Assembly: GCF_024435355.1 (NCBI RefSeq)
Contig: NZ_JAMJWG010000005.1
Coordinates: 407,636 to 471,635, forward strand
Length of the DNA: 64,000 nucleotides
Source: Streptomyces odontomachi
GTDB taxonomy: Bacteria; Actinomycetota; Actinomycetes; Streptomycetales; Streptomycetaceae
Direction: 5' to 3'
Shown piece after piece: positions 7,596 through 15,828 of the stretch (position 1 is the first letter of the stretch; each line of letters begins with the position of its first letter). The position numbers and the translations under genes were made by a program. The notes below the pieces were generated by a model, which was not told the DNA's origin, did not search any database, and saw nothing but the letters and a program-made list of their open reading frames with translations.

Positions 7596-8792
7596 GTGAC
7601 ATTCCCGGTAGTCGGCATGGTCGGCGGTGGCCAGCTCGCCCGTATGACGCACGCGGCGGGCATACCCCTCGGCATCAGATTCAAGCTGCTCAGCGATACT
7701 GCGCAGGATTCCGCGGCGCAGACCGTCGGCGATGTCGTCGTCGGCGACTATCGCGATCTGGACACGTTGCGTGCCTTCGCGCGCGGCTGTGACGTGGTCA
7801 CCTTCGACCACGAGCACGTGCCGACCGAGCACCTGCGCGCCCTCGAGGCGGACGGCGTACGGGTACGGCCGGGCCCCGACGCGCTCGTGCACGCCCAGGA
7901 CAAGGGCGTGATGCGCGCCCGTCTCGACGCCCTCGGCGTGCCCTGCCCGCGGCACCGCATCGTGCGTGACCCCCGCGACGTGGCGGCGTTCGCCGCGGAG
8001 CTCCAGGAGGACCGCCCCGCGGAGCCCTCGGGGCCGGCCGGTGACGGTCGCCGGGGCGGTCGGACCGTGGTCCTCAAGACCGTGCGCGGCGGGTACGACG
8101 GCAAGGGCGTGTGGGTCGTGGACGCGGCCGACGAGGCCGCCGCCGCGGAGCCCTTCAAGGCCGGGGTGCCCGTACTGGCCGAGGAGAAGGTCGACTTCGT
8201 ACGGGAGCTGGCGGCCAACGTGGTGCGTTCCCCGCACGGCCAGGCCGTCGCCTACCCCGTCGTCGAGTCCCGGCAGGTGGACGGCGTCTGCGACACCGTG
8301 ATCGCGCCCGCCCCCGACCTCGCCGACGACCTTGCGCTGCGGGCCCAGGAGCTGGCGCTGCGGATCGCCCAGGAGCTCGACGTCGTCGGTCACCTGGCCG
8401 TGGAGCTGTTCCAGACCCCCGACGGCGAGGTGCTGGTCAACGAGCTGGCGATGCGCCCGCACAACTCCGGTCACTGGACCCAGGACGGCGCCGTGACCTC
8501 CCAGTTCGCCAACCACGTCCGGGCCGTGCTCGACCTGCCGCTCGGCGACCCGCGGCCACGCGCCCGCTGGACGGTGATGTGCAACGTCCTCGGCGGCGAC
8601 TACCCCGACATGTACGCCGCGTACCTGCACTGCATGGCGCGCGACCCGCAGCTGAAGATCCACATGTACGGCAAGGACGTGAAGCCCGGCCGCAAGGTGG
8701 GACACGTCAACACCTACGGCGACGACCTGGACGACGTGCTGGAGCGCGCCCGACACGCTGCCGGCTACCTCAGAGGAACGATCGTCGAATGA
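7596..8792 (+). CDS. purK: 5-(carboxyamino)imidazole ribonucleotide synthase
   Basis: Carboxylates AIR to N5-CAIR with ATP and bicarbonate in de novo purine synthesis. The 398-residue ATP-grasp protein starts with VVGMVGGGQLARM (N-terminal pre-ATP-grasp fold) and has DHEHVP, the ATP-binding VLKTVRGGYDGKGVWV, AEEKVDFVRELA and the metal/substrate loop NELAMRPHNSGHWTQDG that typifies PurK. Length is normal for the family. The GTG start is favoured because the protein then begins directly with the first beta strand. Its TGA overlaps the purE ATG (ATGA), so the two enzymes are translationally coupled. Confidence 0.95.
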   Translation: MTFPVVGMVGGGQLARMTHAAGIPLGIRFKLLSDTAQDSAAQTVGDVVVGDYRDLDTLRAFARGCDVVTFDHEHVPTEHLRALEADGVRVRPGPDALVHAQDKGVMRARLDALGVPCPRHRIVRDPRDVAAFAAELQEDRPAEPSGPAGDGRRGGRTVVLKTVRGGYDGKGVWVVDAADEAAAAEPFKAGVPVLAEEKVDFVRELAANVVRSPHGQAVAYPVVESRQVDGVCDTVIAPAPDLADDLALRAQELALRIAQELDVVGHLAVELFQTPDGEVLVNELAMRPHNSGHWTQDGAVTSQFANHVRAVLDLPLGDPRPRARWTVMCNVLGGDYPDMYAAYLHCMARDPQLKIHMYGKDVKPGRKVGHVNTYGDDLDDVLERARHAAGYLRGTIVE

Positions 8793-9409
8793 CCCCAGCG
8801 ACCAGCCACCAGGACCCGCAGCAGGCTTCGGACGGCACCGCCGTACGCCCCGCCGCCCCGACCGGAGCGTCCGACGACACCCAGGCGCCTGTCGTCGGCA
8901 TCGTCATGGGCTCCGACTCCGACTGGCCCGTCATGGAGGCCGCCGCCCAGGCGCTCGACGAGTTCGAGGTCGGCTACGAGGTCGACGTGGTCTCCGCGCA
9001 CCGGATGCCCCGCGAGATGGTCGCCTACGGGGAGCAGGCCGCGGGGCGCGGACTGAAGGTGATCATCGCGGGTGCGGGCGGCGCCGCCCACCTGCCGGGC
9101 ATGCTGGCCTCGGTCACCCCGCTGCCGGTGATCGGGGTGCCGGTGCCGCTCAAGTACCTGGACGGGCTCGACTCGCTGCTGTCCATCGTGCAGATGCCCG
9201 CCGGGGTGCCGGTCGCCACCGTCTCGGTCGGCGGCGCGCGGAACGCGGGCCTGCTCGCCGCCCGTATCCTCGCCGCGCACGACCCGGAGCTGCTCGCCCG
9301 GATGCAGGACTTCCAGCAGGAGCTGAACGAGCAGGCCACCGAGAAGGGCAAGCGATTGCGGGCCAAGGTGCAGGGCGCCGGCGGTTTCGGCTTCGCCGCG
9401 GCGAAGTGA
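8789..9409 (+). CDS. purE: N5-carboxyaminoimidazole ribonucleotide mutase
   Basis: Converts N5-CAIR to CAIR, the step after PurK. The 206-residue product has a ~33-residue Thr/Gln/Ala-rich N-terminal extension followed by the complete class I PurE domain: GSDSDWP (41-47), SAHRMP (about 73-78), GAGGAAHLPGM and the conserved PVIGVPV segment. The ATG overlaps the purK stop by four bases. Its own end overlaps the following dipeptidase GTG (GTGA), making a three-gene coupled operon. The N-terminal extension is not part of the catalytic fold and is common in streptomycete PurE. Confidence 0.95.
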   Translation: MTPATSHQDPQQASDGTAVRPAAPTGASDDTQAPVVGIVMGSDSDWPVMEAAAQALDEFEVGYEVDVVSAHRMPREMVAYGEQAAGRGLKVIIAGAGGAAHLPGMLASVTPLPVIGVPVPLKYLDGLDSLLSIVQMPAGVPVATVSVGGARNAGLLAARILAAHDPELLARMQDFQQELNEQATEKGKRLRAKVQGAGGFGFAAAK

Positions 9410-10611
9410 GCACCGCCACGGCCACCGCGGCGGCCCTGGCCGCGGCCCGTGACCTGCTGCGCGAGTTCCCGATCGTCGACGGGCACAACGACCTGCCGCA
9501 CGCGATGCGCAAGCAGGTCCGCTACGACCTCGACCGGCGGGACATCGCCGCCGACCAGAGCGCCTGCCTCCACACCGACCTGCCGCGCCTGCGGGCGGGC
9601 GGCGTCGGCGCACAGTTCTGGTCCGTGTACGTACGCACCGAGCTGGCCGGCGAGTCGGCGGTCAGCGCGACCCTGGAGCAGATCGACTTCGTCGAGCAGC
9701 TGCTGGCCCGCTACCCCGACACGCTCGCGCCCGCCCGGAGCGCCGGCGACATGAAGCGGGCCCGCGCCGAAGGCCGGATCGCCTCCCTGATGGGCGCCGA
9801 GGGCGGCCACTCCATCAACTGCTCGCTGGGCACCCTGCGCGCCCTGCACCGGCTCGGCGTGCGCTACCTGACCCTCACCCACAACGACAACGTCCCCTGG
9901 GCCGACTCCGCCACCGACAAGCCGGCCGCCGGGGGCCTGACGGCCTTCGGCCGCGAGGTGGTGCGGGAGATGAACCGCATCGGCATGCTCGTCGACCTCT
10001 CGCACGTCGCGGCGAGCACCATGCGGGACGCGCTGGACACCACCGAGGCGCCGGTGATCTTCTCGCACTCCTCGGCACGCGCCGTCTGCGACCATCCGCG
10101 GAACATCCCCGACGACGTTCTGGAGCGGCTGCCGGCGAACGGAGGCGTGGCGATGGCCACCTTCGTGTCGAAGTTCGTGCTGTCCGGCGCGGCCGACTGG
10201 ACCCAGGCCGCCGACGAGCACCTGCGCGCGCACGGCTTCCACCACCTGGACACCACGCCCGAGGCGAAGGCGCTGCTCCGGGCCTTCGCCGAGACCCACC
10301 CGCGCCCGACCGCGACCGTGGCCGTCGTCGCCGACCACCTCGACCACATGCGCGAGACGGCCGGCATCGACCACATCGGCATCGGCGGCGACTTCGACGG
10401 CACCGTGTTCACCACCGACGGGCTCGACGACGTCGCCGGCTACCCGAACCTCATCGCGGAACTCCAGGCCCGCGGCTGGTCCCGCCCAGACCTCGCGAAG
10501 CTGACGTGGCGCAACGCGGTGCGGGTACTCGGCGACGTCGAGTCCGTCGCGCTCGACCTCGGCGGTCGGCGTGCCCCCTCGAACGCGACGATCGGGGAAC
10601 TGGACGGTTAG
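9406..10611 (+). CDS. Membrane dipeptidase (renal dipeptidase, peptidase family M19)
   Basis: Zinc dipeptidase of the amidohydrolase superfamily; M19 enzymes cleave dipeptides, including some with a C-terminal D-residue. The 401-residue protein has the metal motif DGHNDLP (His27, Asp29), the bridging Glu in MGAEGGHS, LTHNDNVPWADS, SHSSARAVCDHPRN and HIGIGGDFDGT, all in family order. No signal peptide is visible, so it is probably cytoplasmic despite the family name. The GTG start overlaps the purE stop, so translation is coupled. Why a dipeptidase sits in a purine operon is unclear; the same order occurs in related streptomycetes as I recall. Confidence 0.92.
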   Translation: MSTATATAAALAAARDLLREFPIVDGHNDLPHAMRKQVRYDLDRRDIAADQSACLHTDLPRLRAGGVGAQFWSVYVRTELAGESAVSATLEQIDFVEQLLARYPDTLAPARSAGDMKRARAEGRIASLMGAEGGHSINCSLGTLRALHRLGVRYLTLTHNDNVPWADSATDKPAAGGLTAFGREVVREMNRIGMLVDLSHVAASTMRDALDTTEAPVIFSHSSARAVCDHPRNIPDDVLERLPANGGVAMATFVSKFVLSGAADWTQAADEHLRAHGFHHLDTTPEAKALLRAFAETHPRPTATVAVVADHLDHMRETAGIDHIGIGGDFDGTVFTTDGLDDVAGYPNLIAELQARGWSRPDLAKLTWRNAVRVLGDVESVALDLGGRRAPSNATIGELDG

Positions 10612-10684
10612 GGCGCCCGTCCACCCCGCCCGGGCCCGGGTGCCCTTGGCGGGGCGGTGCCCGTGCGGCCTACGGCACGCATAT

Positions 10685-10696
10685 AAGGGCGCCCTT
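10685..10696. terminator. Perfect palindrome AAGGGCGCCCTT after the dipeptidase
   Basis: A 12-base perfect palindrome flanked by two near-identical copies of GCGGCCTACGGCACGCA (the second with one extra C). It precedes the long inverted repeat in the same convergent gap and may add to termination. Confidence 0.4.
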
Positions 10697-10724
10697 GCGG
10701 CCCTACGGCACGCACCTTGCCTTT

Positions 10725-10855
10725 AAGGGGCGCGGGGAACTGCGCGACCAGCCCCCACCGGCCGGTGGTCCGTACACGACAGATACAACCCCTTTGGATC
10801 GGTGGCGACCTGCAAGGTCGCGTCGTGGCTGGTCGCGCAGTTCCCCGCGCCCCTT
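10725..10855. repeat. Dispersed repeat with perfect 29-bp inverted arms
   Basis: Left arm 10725-10753 and right arm 10827-10855 are exact reverse complements over 29 bases, beginning AAGGGGCGCGGGGAACTGCG, with a 73-base spacer. The RNA would fold into a very stable stem. It lies between the convergent dipeptidase and UDP-sugar dehydrogenase genes and is the most symmetrical copy of the family also seen near 6.6-6.9 and 26.0-26.3 kb. Confidence 0.85.
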
Positions 10856-10892
10856 TTCGTGCGCACCCTCGGCCGTCAGGCCGACGTCGCCG

Positions 10893-12233
10893 TCACGCCG
10901 CCGGGCGGCCCATCGCCCGGTACGTCCACCCGGCCGCACGCCACCGCGCAGGATCAAGCGCATTACGGCCGTCGAGGATCACCCGCTGCGCGACGACGTC
11001 GCCCAACTCCGCCGGGTCGAGGTCGCGGAACGCGCGCCACTCCGTGAGGTGCAGCACCACGTCCGCCCCACGCACCGCATCCCGCGCCGAGTCGGCGTAG
11101 CCGAGCGTCGGGAAGACCTTGCGGGCGTTGGCCATGGCCTTCGGGTCGTAGACGGTGACCTGGCCGCCCTGGAGGTGTATCTGGCCGGCCACGTTCAGCG
11201 CCGGCGAGTCCCGTACGTCGTCGGAGTCCGGCTTGAACGCGGCGCCGAGCACCGCCACCCGCTTGCCGAGGAAGCCGCCGCCGACCGCCTCGCGGGCCAG
11301 CTCCACCATCGCGGCACGGCGCCGCATGTTGATGGAGTCGATCTCGCGCAGGAACATCAGGGCCTGGGACGCGCCCAGCTCACCGGCGCGCGCCATGAAC
11401 GCCCGGATGTCCTTCGGCAGGCAGCCGCCGCCGAACCCGATCCCGGACCGCAGGAACTTCCGCCCGATCCGGTCGTCGTGCCCGATGGCCTCCGCGAGCT
11501 TGGCCACGTCACCGCCGGCGGCCTCGCACACCTCCGCCATGGCGTTGATGAACGACACTTTGGTGGCCAGGAAGGAGTTGGCGGCCGTCTTCACCAGCTC
11601 GGCCGTCGGGAAGTCGGTGACGACGAAGGGGGAGCCCTCGGCCAGCGGCTTGGCGTACACGTCGCGCAGCACCTTCTCGGCGTGCTCGCTGCGCACCCCG
11701 ACCACGATCCGGTCCGGGTGCAGGGTGTCCTCGACCGCGAACCCCTCGCGCAGGAACTCCGGGTTCCAGGCCAGCTCCACGTCCGCACCGGCGGGCGCCA
11801 GCTCCGCGATCCGGGCGGCGAGCCGGTCCGCGCTGCCCACCGGCACCGTCGACTTGCCCACCACCAGCGCCGGTCTGCGCAGATGCTCGCTGAGCGACTC
11901 CACCGCAGAGTCCACGTAACTCATGTCACACGCGTACTCGCCGTGCTTCTGCGGAGTGTTGACGCACAGGAAGTGCACATCGCCGAACTCGGCGACCTCG
12001 GCCCAGTCCGTGGTGAAGCGCAGCCGGCCGCTCGATCCCTCGAACCCGGCGACGTGCGCCCGCAGCAGCTCGTCCAGGCCCGGCTCGTACATCGGGACCT
12101 CGCCCCGCGCGAGCATCTCGATCTTCTCAGGCAGGACGTCGAGACCGAGCACCTCGAAGCCCAGCTCGGCCATGGCCGCGGCATGGGTGGCACCGAGGTA
12201 ACCCGTCCCGATCACCGTGATCTTCAGGGGCAT
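10893..12233 (-). CDS. UDP-glucose/GDP-mannose dehydrogenase family (UDP-glucose 6-dehydrogenase)
   Basis: NAD-dependent four-electron oxidation of a nucleotide sugar to its uronic acid, feeding acidic surface polysaccharide. The 446-residue protein has the Rossmann motif VIGTGYLGA (7-15), the LCVNTPQ and GKSTVPVG segments, the substrate loop WNPEFLREG, and catalytic Cys271 in GFGGGCLPKDI, followed by the C-terminal UDPGDH domain (about 310-430). All hallmark residues are present. UDP-glucose is the more likely substrate, but GDP-mannose cannot be excluded. It is convergent with the dipeptidase and divergent from the acyl-CoA dehydrogenase. Confidence 0.9.
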   Translation of the reverse strand: MPLKITVIGTGYLGATHAAAMAELGFEVLGLDVLPEKIEMLARGEVPMYEPGLDELLRAHVAGFEGSSGRLRFTTDWAEVAEFGDVHFLCVNTPQKHGEYACDMSYVDSAVESLSEHLRRPALVVGKSTVPVGSADRLAARIAELAPAGADVELAWNPEFLREGFAVEDTLHPDRIVVGVRSEHAEKVLRDVYAKPLAEGSPFVVTDFPTAELVKTAANSFLATKVSFINAMAEVCEAAGGDVAKLAEAIGHDDRIGRKFLRSGIGFGGGCLPKDIRAFMARAGELGASQALMFLREIDSINMRRRAAMVELAREAVGGGFLGKRVAVLGAAFKPDSDDVRDSPALNVAGQIHLQGGQVTVYDPKAMANARKVFPTLGYADSARDAVRGADVVLHLTEWRAFRDLDPAELGDVVAQRVILDGRNALDPARWRAAGWTYRAMGRPAA

Positions 12234-12543
12234 GCGTGCTCCAGTCCTTCCGTCGGGGTCGGGGTCGGGCGGACGTCGCCGTGCGGCCGACTCGGGCGCG
12301 CTGCCCGAGCATAGCCGCGGGCCCGGACGGGGATGTTGCGTGCTGTCGGCAAGCAGATGCGCGTGCTGTCGGCAAGCTCACGGGCATGCGCCTGTGCGGG
12401 CCGTGGGCGGGCCCGTAGGATGCGGGTTACTTAACAGTAGTTAGCAAGCGTGCGCCCGCCGGCGCGGTGCGGACGACCACCCGCCGCGACCCGCGGTTTC
12501 CGTGCGGTGAGTATCGAGTGAGCACCCCTGGGGAGTGACAGTA
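12234..12543. promoter_or_regulatory. Divergent promoter region with 17-bp direct repeats
   Basis: GCGTGCTGTCGGCAAGC occurs twice without mismatch (12338-12354 and 12361-12377), a 23-base period. A short AT-richer segment around 12427-12445 contains TAAC-AGTA-GTTA, a small inverted repeat and the best candidate core promoter/operator for the acyl-CoA dehydrogenase. No gene is seen here. Confidence 0.5.
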
Positions 12544-13743
12544 GTGGCGCGATCGGGATCCGGATCGGCAAAGGACGCGGCCTTCGACCTGTACCAGCTG
12601 TCCGAGGAGCACGAGCTGCTCCGGGACACCGTGCGGTCCCTCGCCGAGGCGAAGATCGCCCCGTTCGCCGCGGAGGTGGACGAGGAGGGACGCTTCCCGC
12701 AGGAGGCGCTGGACGCGCTGCGCGCCGCCGACCTGCACGCCGTGCACGTCCCTGACGCGTACGGCGGCGCGGGCGCCGACGCGCTCGCCACCGTCCTCGT
12801 GATCGAGGAGGTCGCCCGGGTCTGCGCCTCGTCCTCCCTGATCCCGGCGGTGAACAAGCTCGGCTCGCTGCCGGTGATGCTCTCCGGCTCCGAGGAGCTG
12901 AAGGCGAAGTACCTGACGCCGCTCGCCGCGGGCGACGCGATGTTCTCGTACTGCCTGAGCGAGCCGGAGGCCGGCTCGGACGCGGCCGGCATGAAGACCC
13001 GGGCGGTACGCGACGGCGACCACTGGGTGCTGAACGGCGTGAAGCGCTGGATCACCAACGCCGGCGTCTCCGAGTACTACACGGTGATGGCGGTCACCGA
13101 CCCCGAGAAGCGCTCGCGCGGCATCTCCGCTTTCGTCGTCGAGAAGTCCGACGAGGGAGTGTCCTTCGGCGCCCCGGAGAAGAAGCTCGGCATCAAGGGC
13201 TCCCCGACCCGCGAGGTCTACTTCGACAACGTGCGCATCCCCGCCGACCGCATGATCGGCGACGAGGGCACCGGTTTCGCCACCGCCATGAAGACCCTGG
13301 ACCACACCCGCATCACCATCGCCGCGCAGGCCCTCGGCATCGCCCAGGGCGCGCTCGACTACGCCAAGGGCTACGTCCAGGAGCGCAAGCAGTTCGGCAA
13401 GCCGATCGGCGACTTCCAGGGCGTGCAGTTCATGCTCGCCGACATGGCGATGAAGCTGGCCGCGGCCCGCCAGCTGACCTACGCCGCGGCGGCACGCTCC
13501 GAGCGGGTCTCGGAGGGCGCCGACGGCCAGGGCCAGGAGCTGACGTTCTACGGCGCCGCGGCCAAGTGCTTCGCGTCCGACGCCGCCATGGAGATCACCA
13601 CGGACGCCGTCCAGCTCCTCGGCGGCTACGGCTACACCCGCGACTACCCGCTGGAGCGGATGATGCGGGACGCCAAGATCACCCAGATCTACGAGGGCAC
13701 GAACCAGGTCCAGCGCATCGTGATGGCGCGGAACCTGCCGTAG
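12544..13743 (+). CDS. Acyl-CoA dehydrogenase
   Basis: FAD enzyme making the alpha-beta double bond in acyl-CoA during fatty-acid or branched-chain acid degradation. The 399-residue protein has all three ACAD domains: an alpha-helical N-terminus (YGGAGADALA), the beta domain with YCLSEPEAGSDAAG and WITNAG, and a C-terminal helical domain with QALGIAQGALDYA, LLGGYGYTRDYPLERMMRD and the catalytic glutamate in QIYEGTNQVQRIV, the position used by short/medium-chain enzymes. I prefer this GTG because GGGGAG lies eight bases upstream; a GTG nine bases earlier overlaps that site. Monocistronic. Chain-length preference is not readable. Confidence 0.92.
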   Translation: MARSGSGSAKDAAFDLYQLSEEHELLRDTVRSLAEAKIAPFAAEVDEEGRFPQEALDALRAADLHAVHVPDAYGGAGADALATVLVIEEVARVCASSSLIPAVNKLGSLPVMLSGSEELKAKYLTPLAAGDAMFSYCLSEPEAGSDAAGMKTRAVRDGDHWVLNGVKRWITNAGVSEYYTVMAVTDPEKRSRGISAFVVEKSDEGVSFGAPEKKLGIKGSPTREVYFDNVRIPADRMIGDEGTGFATAMKTLDHTRITIAAQALGIAQGALDYAKGYVQERKQFGKPIGDFQGVQFMLADMAMKLAAARQLTYAAAARSERVSEGADGQGQELTFYGAAAKCFASDAAMEITTDAVQLLGGYGYTRDYPLERMMRDAKITQIYEGTNQVQRIVMARNLP

Positions 13744-13809
13744 CGGGGTTCCTCCGCACCGACCGGTCGCCGACCGGCACCGACCGGCACCGCATCGGCG
13801 CCGGTCGGC

Positions 13810-13839
13810 CGGAGCGGGACACCGCGCGGTCCCGCTCCG
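13810..13839. terminator. Bidirectional hairpin between acyl-CoA dehydrogenase and protease
   Basis: Perfect 11-bp stem CGGAGCGGGAC / GTCCCGCTCCG with an 8-base loop in a 102-base convergent gap. The preceding bases repeat GACCGGC several times. Confidence 0.8.
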
Positions 13840-13845
13840 CGTCGG

Positions 13846-14754
13846 TCAGGAGCCCTGCGCGGCGTTGTACGCGGCCGCGGCCTCCCAGCCGTAGTACGGG
13901 TGGTACTCGTACGAGCCCGCGCTGATGCTGATGTTGCCGATCTGCATGCCGGTGCCGGTGCTCGGGTCGAAGTTCTGGAGGAACGGCCCGCCGCTGGACC
14001 CGCCGGACTGCACGCAGTCGATGCCCCAGACCCCGCCGCCCTCGTGGCCGCCCGGGTTGATCTCGGTGCCGGTGCACCAGTTCATCTGCTCGCCGTTGCC
14101 CTCGGCGTCGGACCCGCCGTAGCCGAAGGAGTACACGCTCTGACCGGGCGTCTGGTCGAAGCCGATGCCCTGGCCTCCGACGGTGTCCACCAGCCGCCGC
14201 CTGTTCACCTGGCCGACCGTGGCGAAGGCCGCGTCCCAGGCCGCGTCGGAGTCGCCTATGCGCTGCGCCTCCCAGTGCAGGGAGGTGGCGGTGAAGGTGC
14301 CGTACGGGCGGTTGCCGTGGTCGTAGGCAGGGATGAACACCCAGTTGGTGTACGAGGTGCCGTCGACGTCCACCACGCAGTGCCCGGCCGTGGCGACGAC
14401 CGACTTGTTGTCGCTGTTGACCGCGTCGCCGGAGCAGGCGTAGTCCCCGTTGTCCTTCGGGTTGTGGAAGAAGACCTTCCCCCCGGTGGTGGCGATCAGG
14501 CCGCCCCCGGTCCAGCGCTGCGGTGAACTCTGGGCGACCCGCGTCCGGGTGGATGCGCCACCCTTGTCCGGCACGTCCAGGTCGACCGCGGCGGCCATCC
14601 GGGCCGGCGTCCAGTAGGCGATCGCTCTGGCCTGCGCGGCCTGGTCGAACGAGACGGACCGCGTCGGCGCGGCGTCGGCGGACGCGGCCGGCAGACCGGT
14701 GGCGACTGCGGTGGCCAGGGCGGCCATGGTGAGGGCGGCGGAGCGCAAGCGCAT
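13846..14754 (-). CDS. Secreted trypsin-like serine protease (S1 family)
   Basis: Exported endopeptidase of 302 residues. A Sec signal peptide (MRLRSAALTMAALATAVATG, cleavage likely after ADA around residue 28) is followed by a ~50-residue pro-region and a chymotrypsin-fold domain. The catalytic triad is readable: His125 in ATAGHCV, Asp174 in DAAWDAAF and Ser254 in GGSSGGPF. Cys107/126 and Cys227/247 are placed for two disulphides. The ATG is backed by GGAGGAG seven bases upstream. A nested palindrome lies just before the gene, implying repressor control. Cleavage preference is not clear from the S1 pocket. Confidence 0.92.
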   Translation of the reverse strand: MRLRSAALTMAALATAVATGLPAASADAAPTRSVSFDQAAQARAIAYWTPARMAAAVDLDVPDKGGASTRTRVAQSSPQRWTGGGLIATTGGKVFFHNPKDNGDYACSGDAVNSDNKSVVATAGHCVVDVDGTSYTNWVFIPAYDHGNRPYGTFTATSLHWEAQRIGDSDAAWDAAFATVGQVNRRRLVDTVGGQGIGFDQTPGQSVYSFGYGGSDAEGNGEQMNWCTGTEINPGGHEGGGVWGIDCVQSGGSSGGPFLQNFDPSTGTGMQIGNISISAGSYEYHPYYGWEAAAAYNAAQGS

Positions 14755-14781
14755 GGTTCTCCTCCATCGGTGGGGGCACCC

Positions 14782-14818
14782 GAGGAGAGATCGACGACAA
14801 CGTTGTCAAACTCTCCTC
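14782..14818. promoter_or_regulatory. Nested palindromic operator upstream of the secreted protease
   Basis: A perfect 12-base palindrome GACAACGTTGTC (14796-14807) is enclosed by a second inverted repeat GAGGAGAG (14782-14789) / CTCTCCTC (14811-14818). On the minus strand the inner element overlaps TTTGACA, a possible -35. CG-centred palindromes of this form are typical of LacI/GalR-family operators. Confidence 0.6.
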
Positions 14819-14973
14819 AGGTGCGGCGATGCATGCGGGAGTGCGGTGGCGTCCGGCGGGCCCGCCCGACGCCTGATCCGGCGTCAGCGGGCCTTGCGCT
14901 GGACCCTATTGGTATGAACCAGAAACCCGCATCTGTCAATGGGACGCGAACCGGGGCCGCATGCGGCGCCCCC

Positions 14974-15411
14974 TCAATGCCCCCGCTTCCGGCGCCGGCG
15001 CTTCGCCTTGGCCAGGGCGTACCTGCGCTCGGCAGCGTCCTGCCTGCGCCTCCTGGCCTCGGCAGCGCCCGACGACTTGCGCTGCTCCAACTCCAGCCGT
15101 AGCGCTTCCTGCGACGCGGTGCCGCGCTGCCCCTGAGCCACCCGGGCCGCCTCCCGGGCGGCCAGCCGTACGGCCCGCTTCGGGTTCTGCCGCGCCGGGC
15201 GCCTGGTCTCCGCGGGGACGGGAGGGTTGGCCTCCGCGCGTGCCAGCAGGGCTGTGCCGTGGCGCAGCAGGAACTGGTGCAGCTCGGCGTCCGTGGGTTC
15301 ACCACCGAACACGTGCCGGGTGGCGCGGACCGCGCCCGCCTCCTCGACCTCCAGGACTCCCACCCAGAACGGGGCGTCGAAGCGGATGGTCAGGGTCACC
15401 GAGGTGGTCAT
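14974..15411 (-). CDS. YjdF-like protein (DUF2992)
   Basis: Protein of 145 residues resembling the YjdF family of unknown biochemical role. An N-terminal beta-rich segment (VTLTIRFDAPFWVGVLEVEE ... TRHVFGGEPTDAELHQFLL) is followed by a strongly basic, alanine-rich helical tail ending in repeated Arg/Lys (AKAKRRRRKRGH) that could bind nucleic acid. I chose the ATG at MTTSVTL, preceded by GGAGAG; the frame also allows starts 7 and 22 codons earlier. In Bacillus yjdF is preceded by an azaaromatic-sensing riboswitch; I see no such RNA here. Function unknown. Confidence 0.7.
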   Translation of the reverse strand: MTTSVTLTIRFDAPFWVGVLEVEEAGAVRATRHVFGGEPTDAELHQFLLRHGTALLARAEANPPVPAETRRPARQNPKRAVRLAAREAARVAQGQRGTASQEALRLELEQRKSSGAAEARRRRQDAAERRYALAKAKRRRRKRGH

Positions 15412-15512
15412 CACGATGCTCTCTCCATGCATGCCAGCCGCCGGCCTGACGAGGCCGGATTCCGGCACACCGGACATCCCTGGAGAGGACGGATACAGAC
15501 TGCCGCGGTGAC

Positions 15513-15536
15513 GCCGTCGGCGGTGGCGCCGACGGC
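15513..15536 (-). terminator. Hairpin after the XRE-DUF397 pair
   Basis: Perfect 9-bp stem GCCGTCGGC / GCCGACGGC with a 6-base loop, about 80 bases downstream of the DUF397 stop. It separates this unit from yjdF on the same strand. Confidence 0.65.
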
Positions 15537-15615
15537 TGTGGTGCGGCAGCGTCCGGGCTACCTACCGGACCGCGTTTTCGTGTGCGCCGTCAGGCTACTC
15601 CCGCCCGGCGGTGCC

Positions 15616-15828
15616 CTACGGGAGTCGATTCTCCTTTACGGCGGCGACGAACGCCGACCAGGTGGTGTTCGGGAAGATCACGGCGGGGCCGTGGGGGTTC
15701 TTGCTGTCGCGGACGGGGGTGTCGTCGGTAGAGCCGTCGGAGACTTCGAGGCACGCTCCGTCAGCGTTTTCGCAGTAACTTGACATTCGCCAGAGGGTCA
15801 AGGTCGTGGCATCAGGAATCGACGTCAT
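15616..15828 (-). CDS. DUF397 small protein
   Basis: A 70-residue DUF397 protein of the type encoded in dozens of streptomycete loci beside an XRE regulator. Family features are W-R-x-SSYC near the N-terminus, GACLEVSD, VRDSKNPHGPAVIFPNTTWSAF and a C-terminal VKENRLP. DUF397 proteins are thought to work with their XRE partner, in a toxin-antitoxin-like or antibiotic/development-regulating fashion (the WhiJ-type loci). Its start lies 17 bases inside the end of the XRE gene, so the two are translationally linked. The biochemical role is not established. Confidence 0.88.
   Translation of the reverse strand: MTSIPDATTLTLWRMSSYCENADGACLEVSDGSTDDTPVRDSKNPHGPAVIFPNTTWSAFVAAVKENRLP

Noticed and set aside
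15412..15512. yjdF-type azaaromatic riboswitch
   Set aside because: That RNA is known mainly from Firmicutes; this leader is short and shows no matching conserved blocks.
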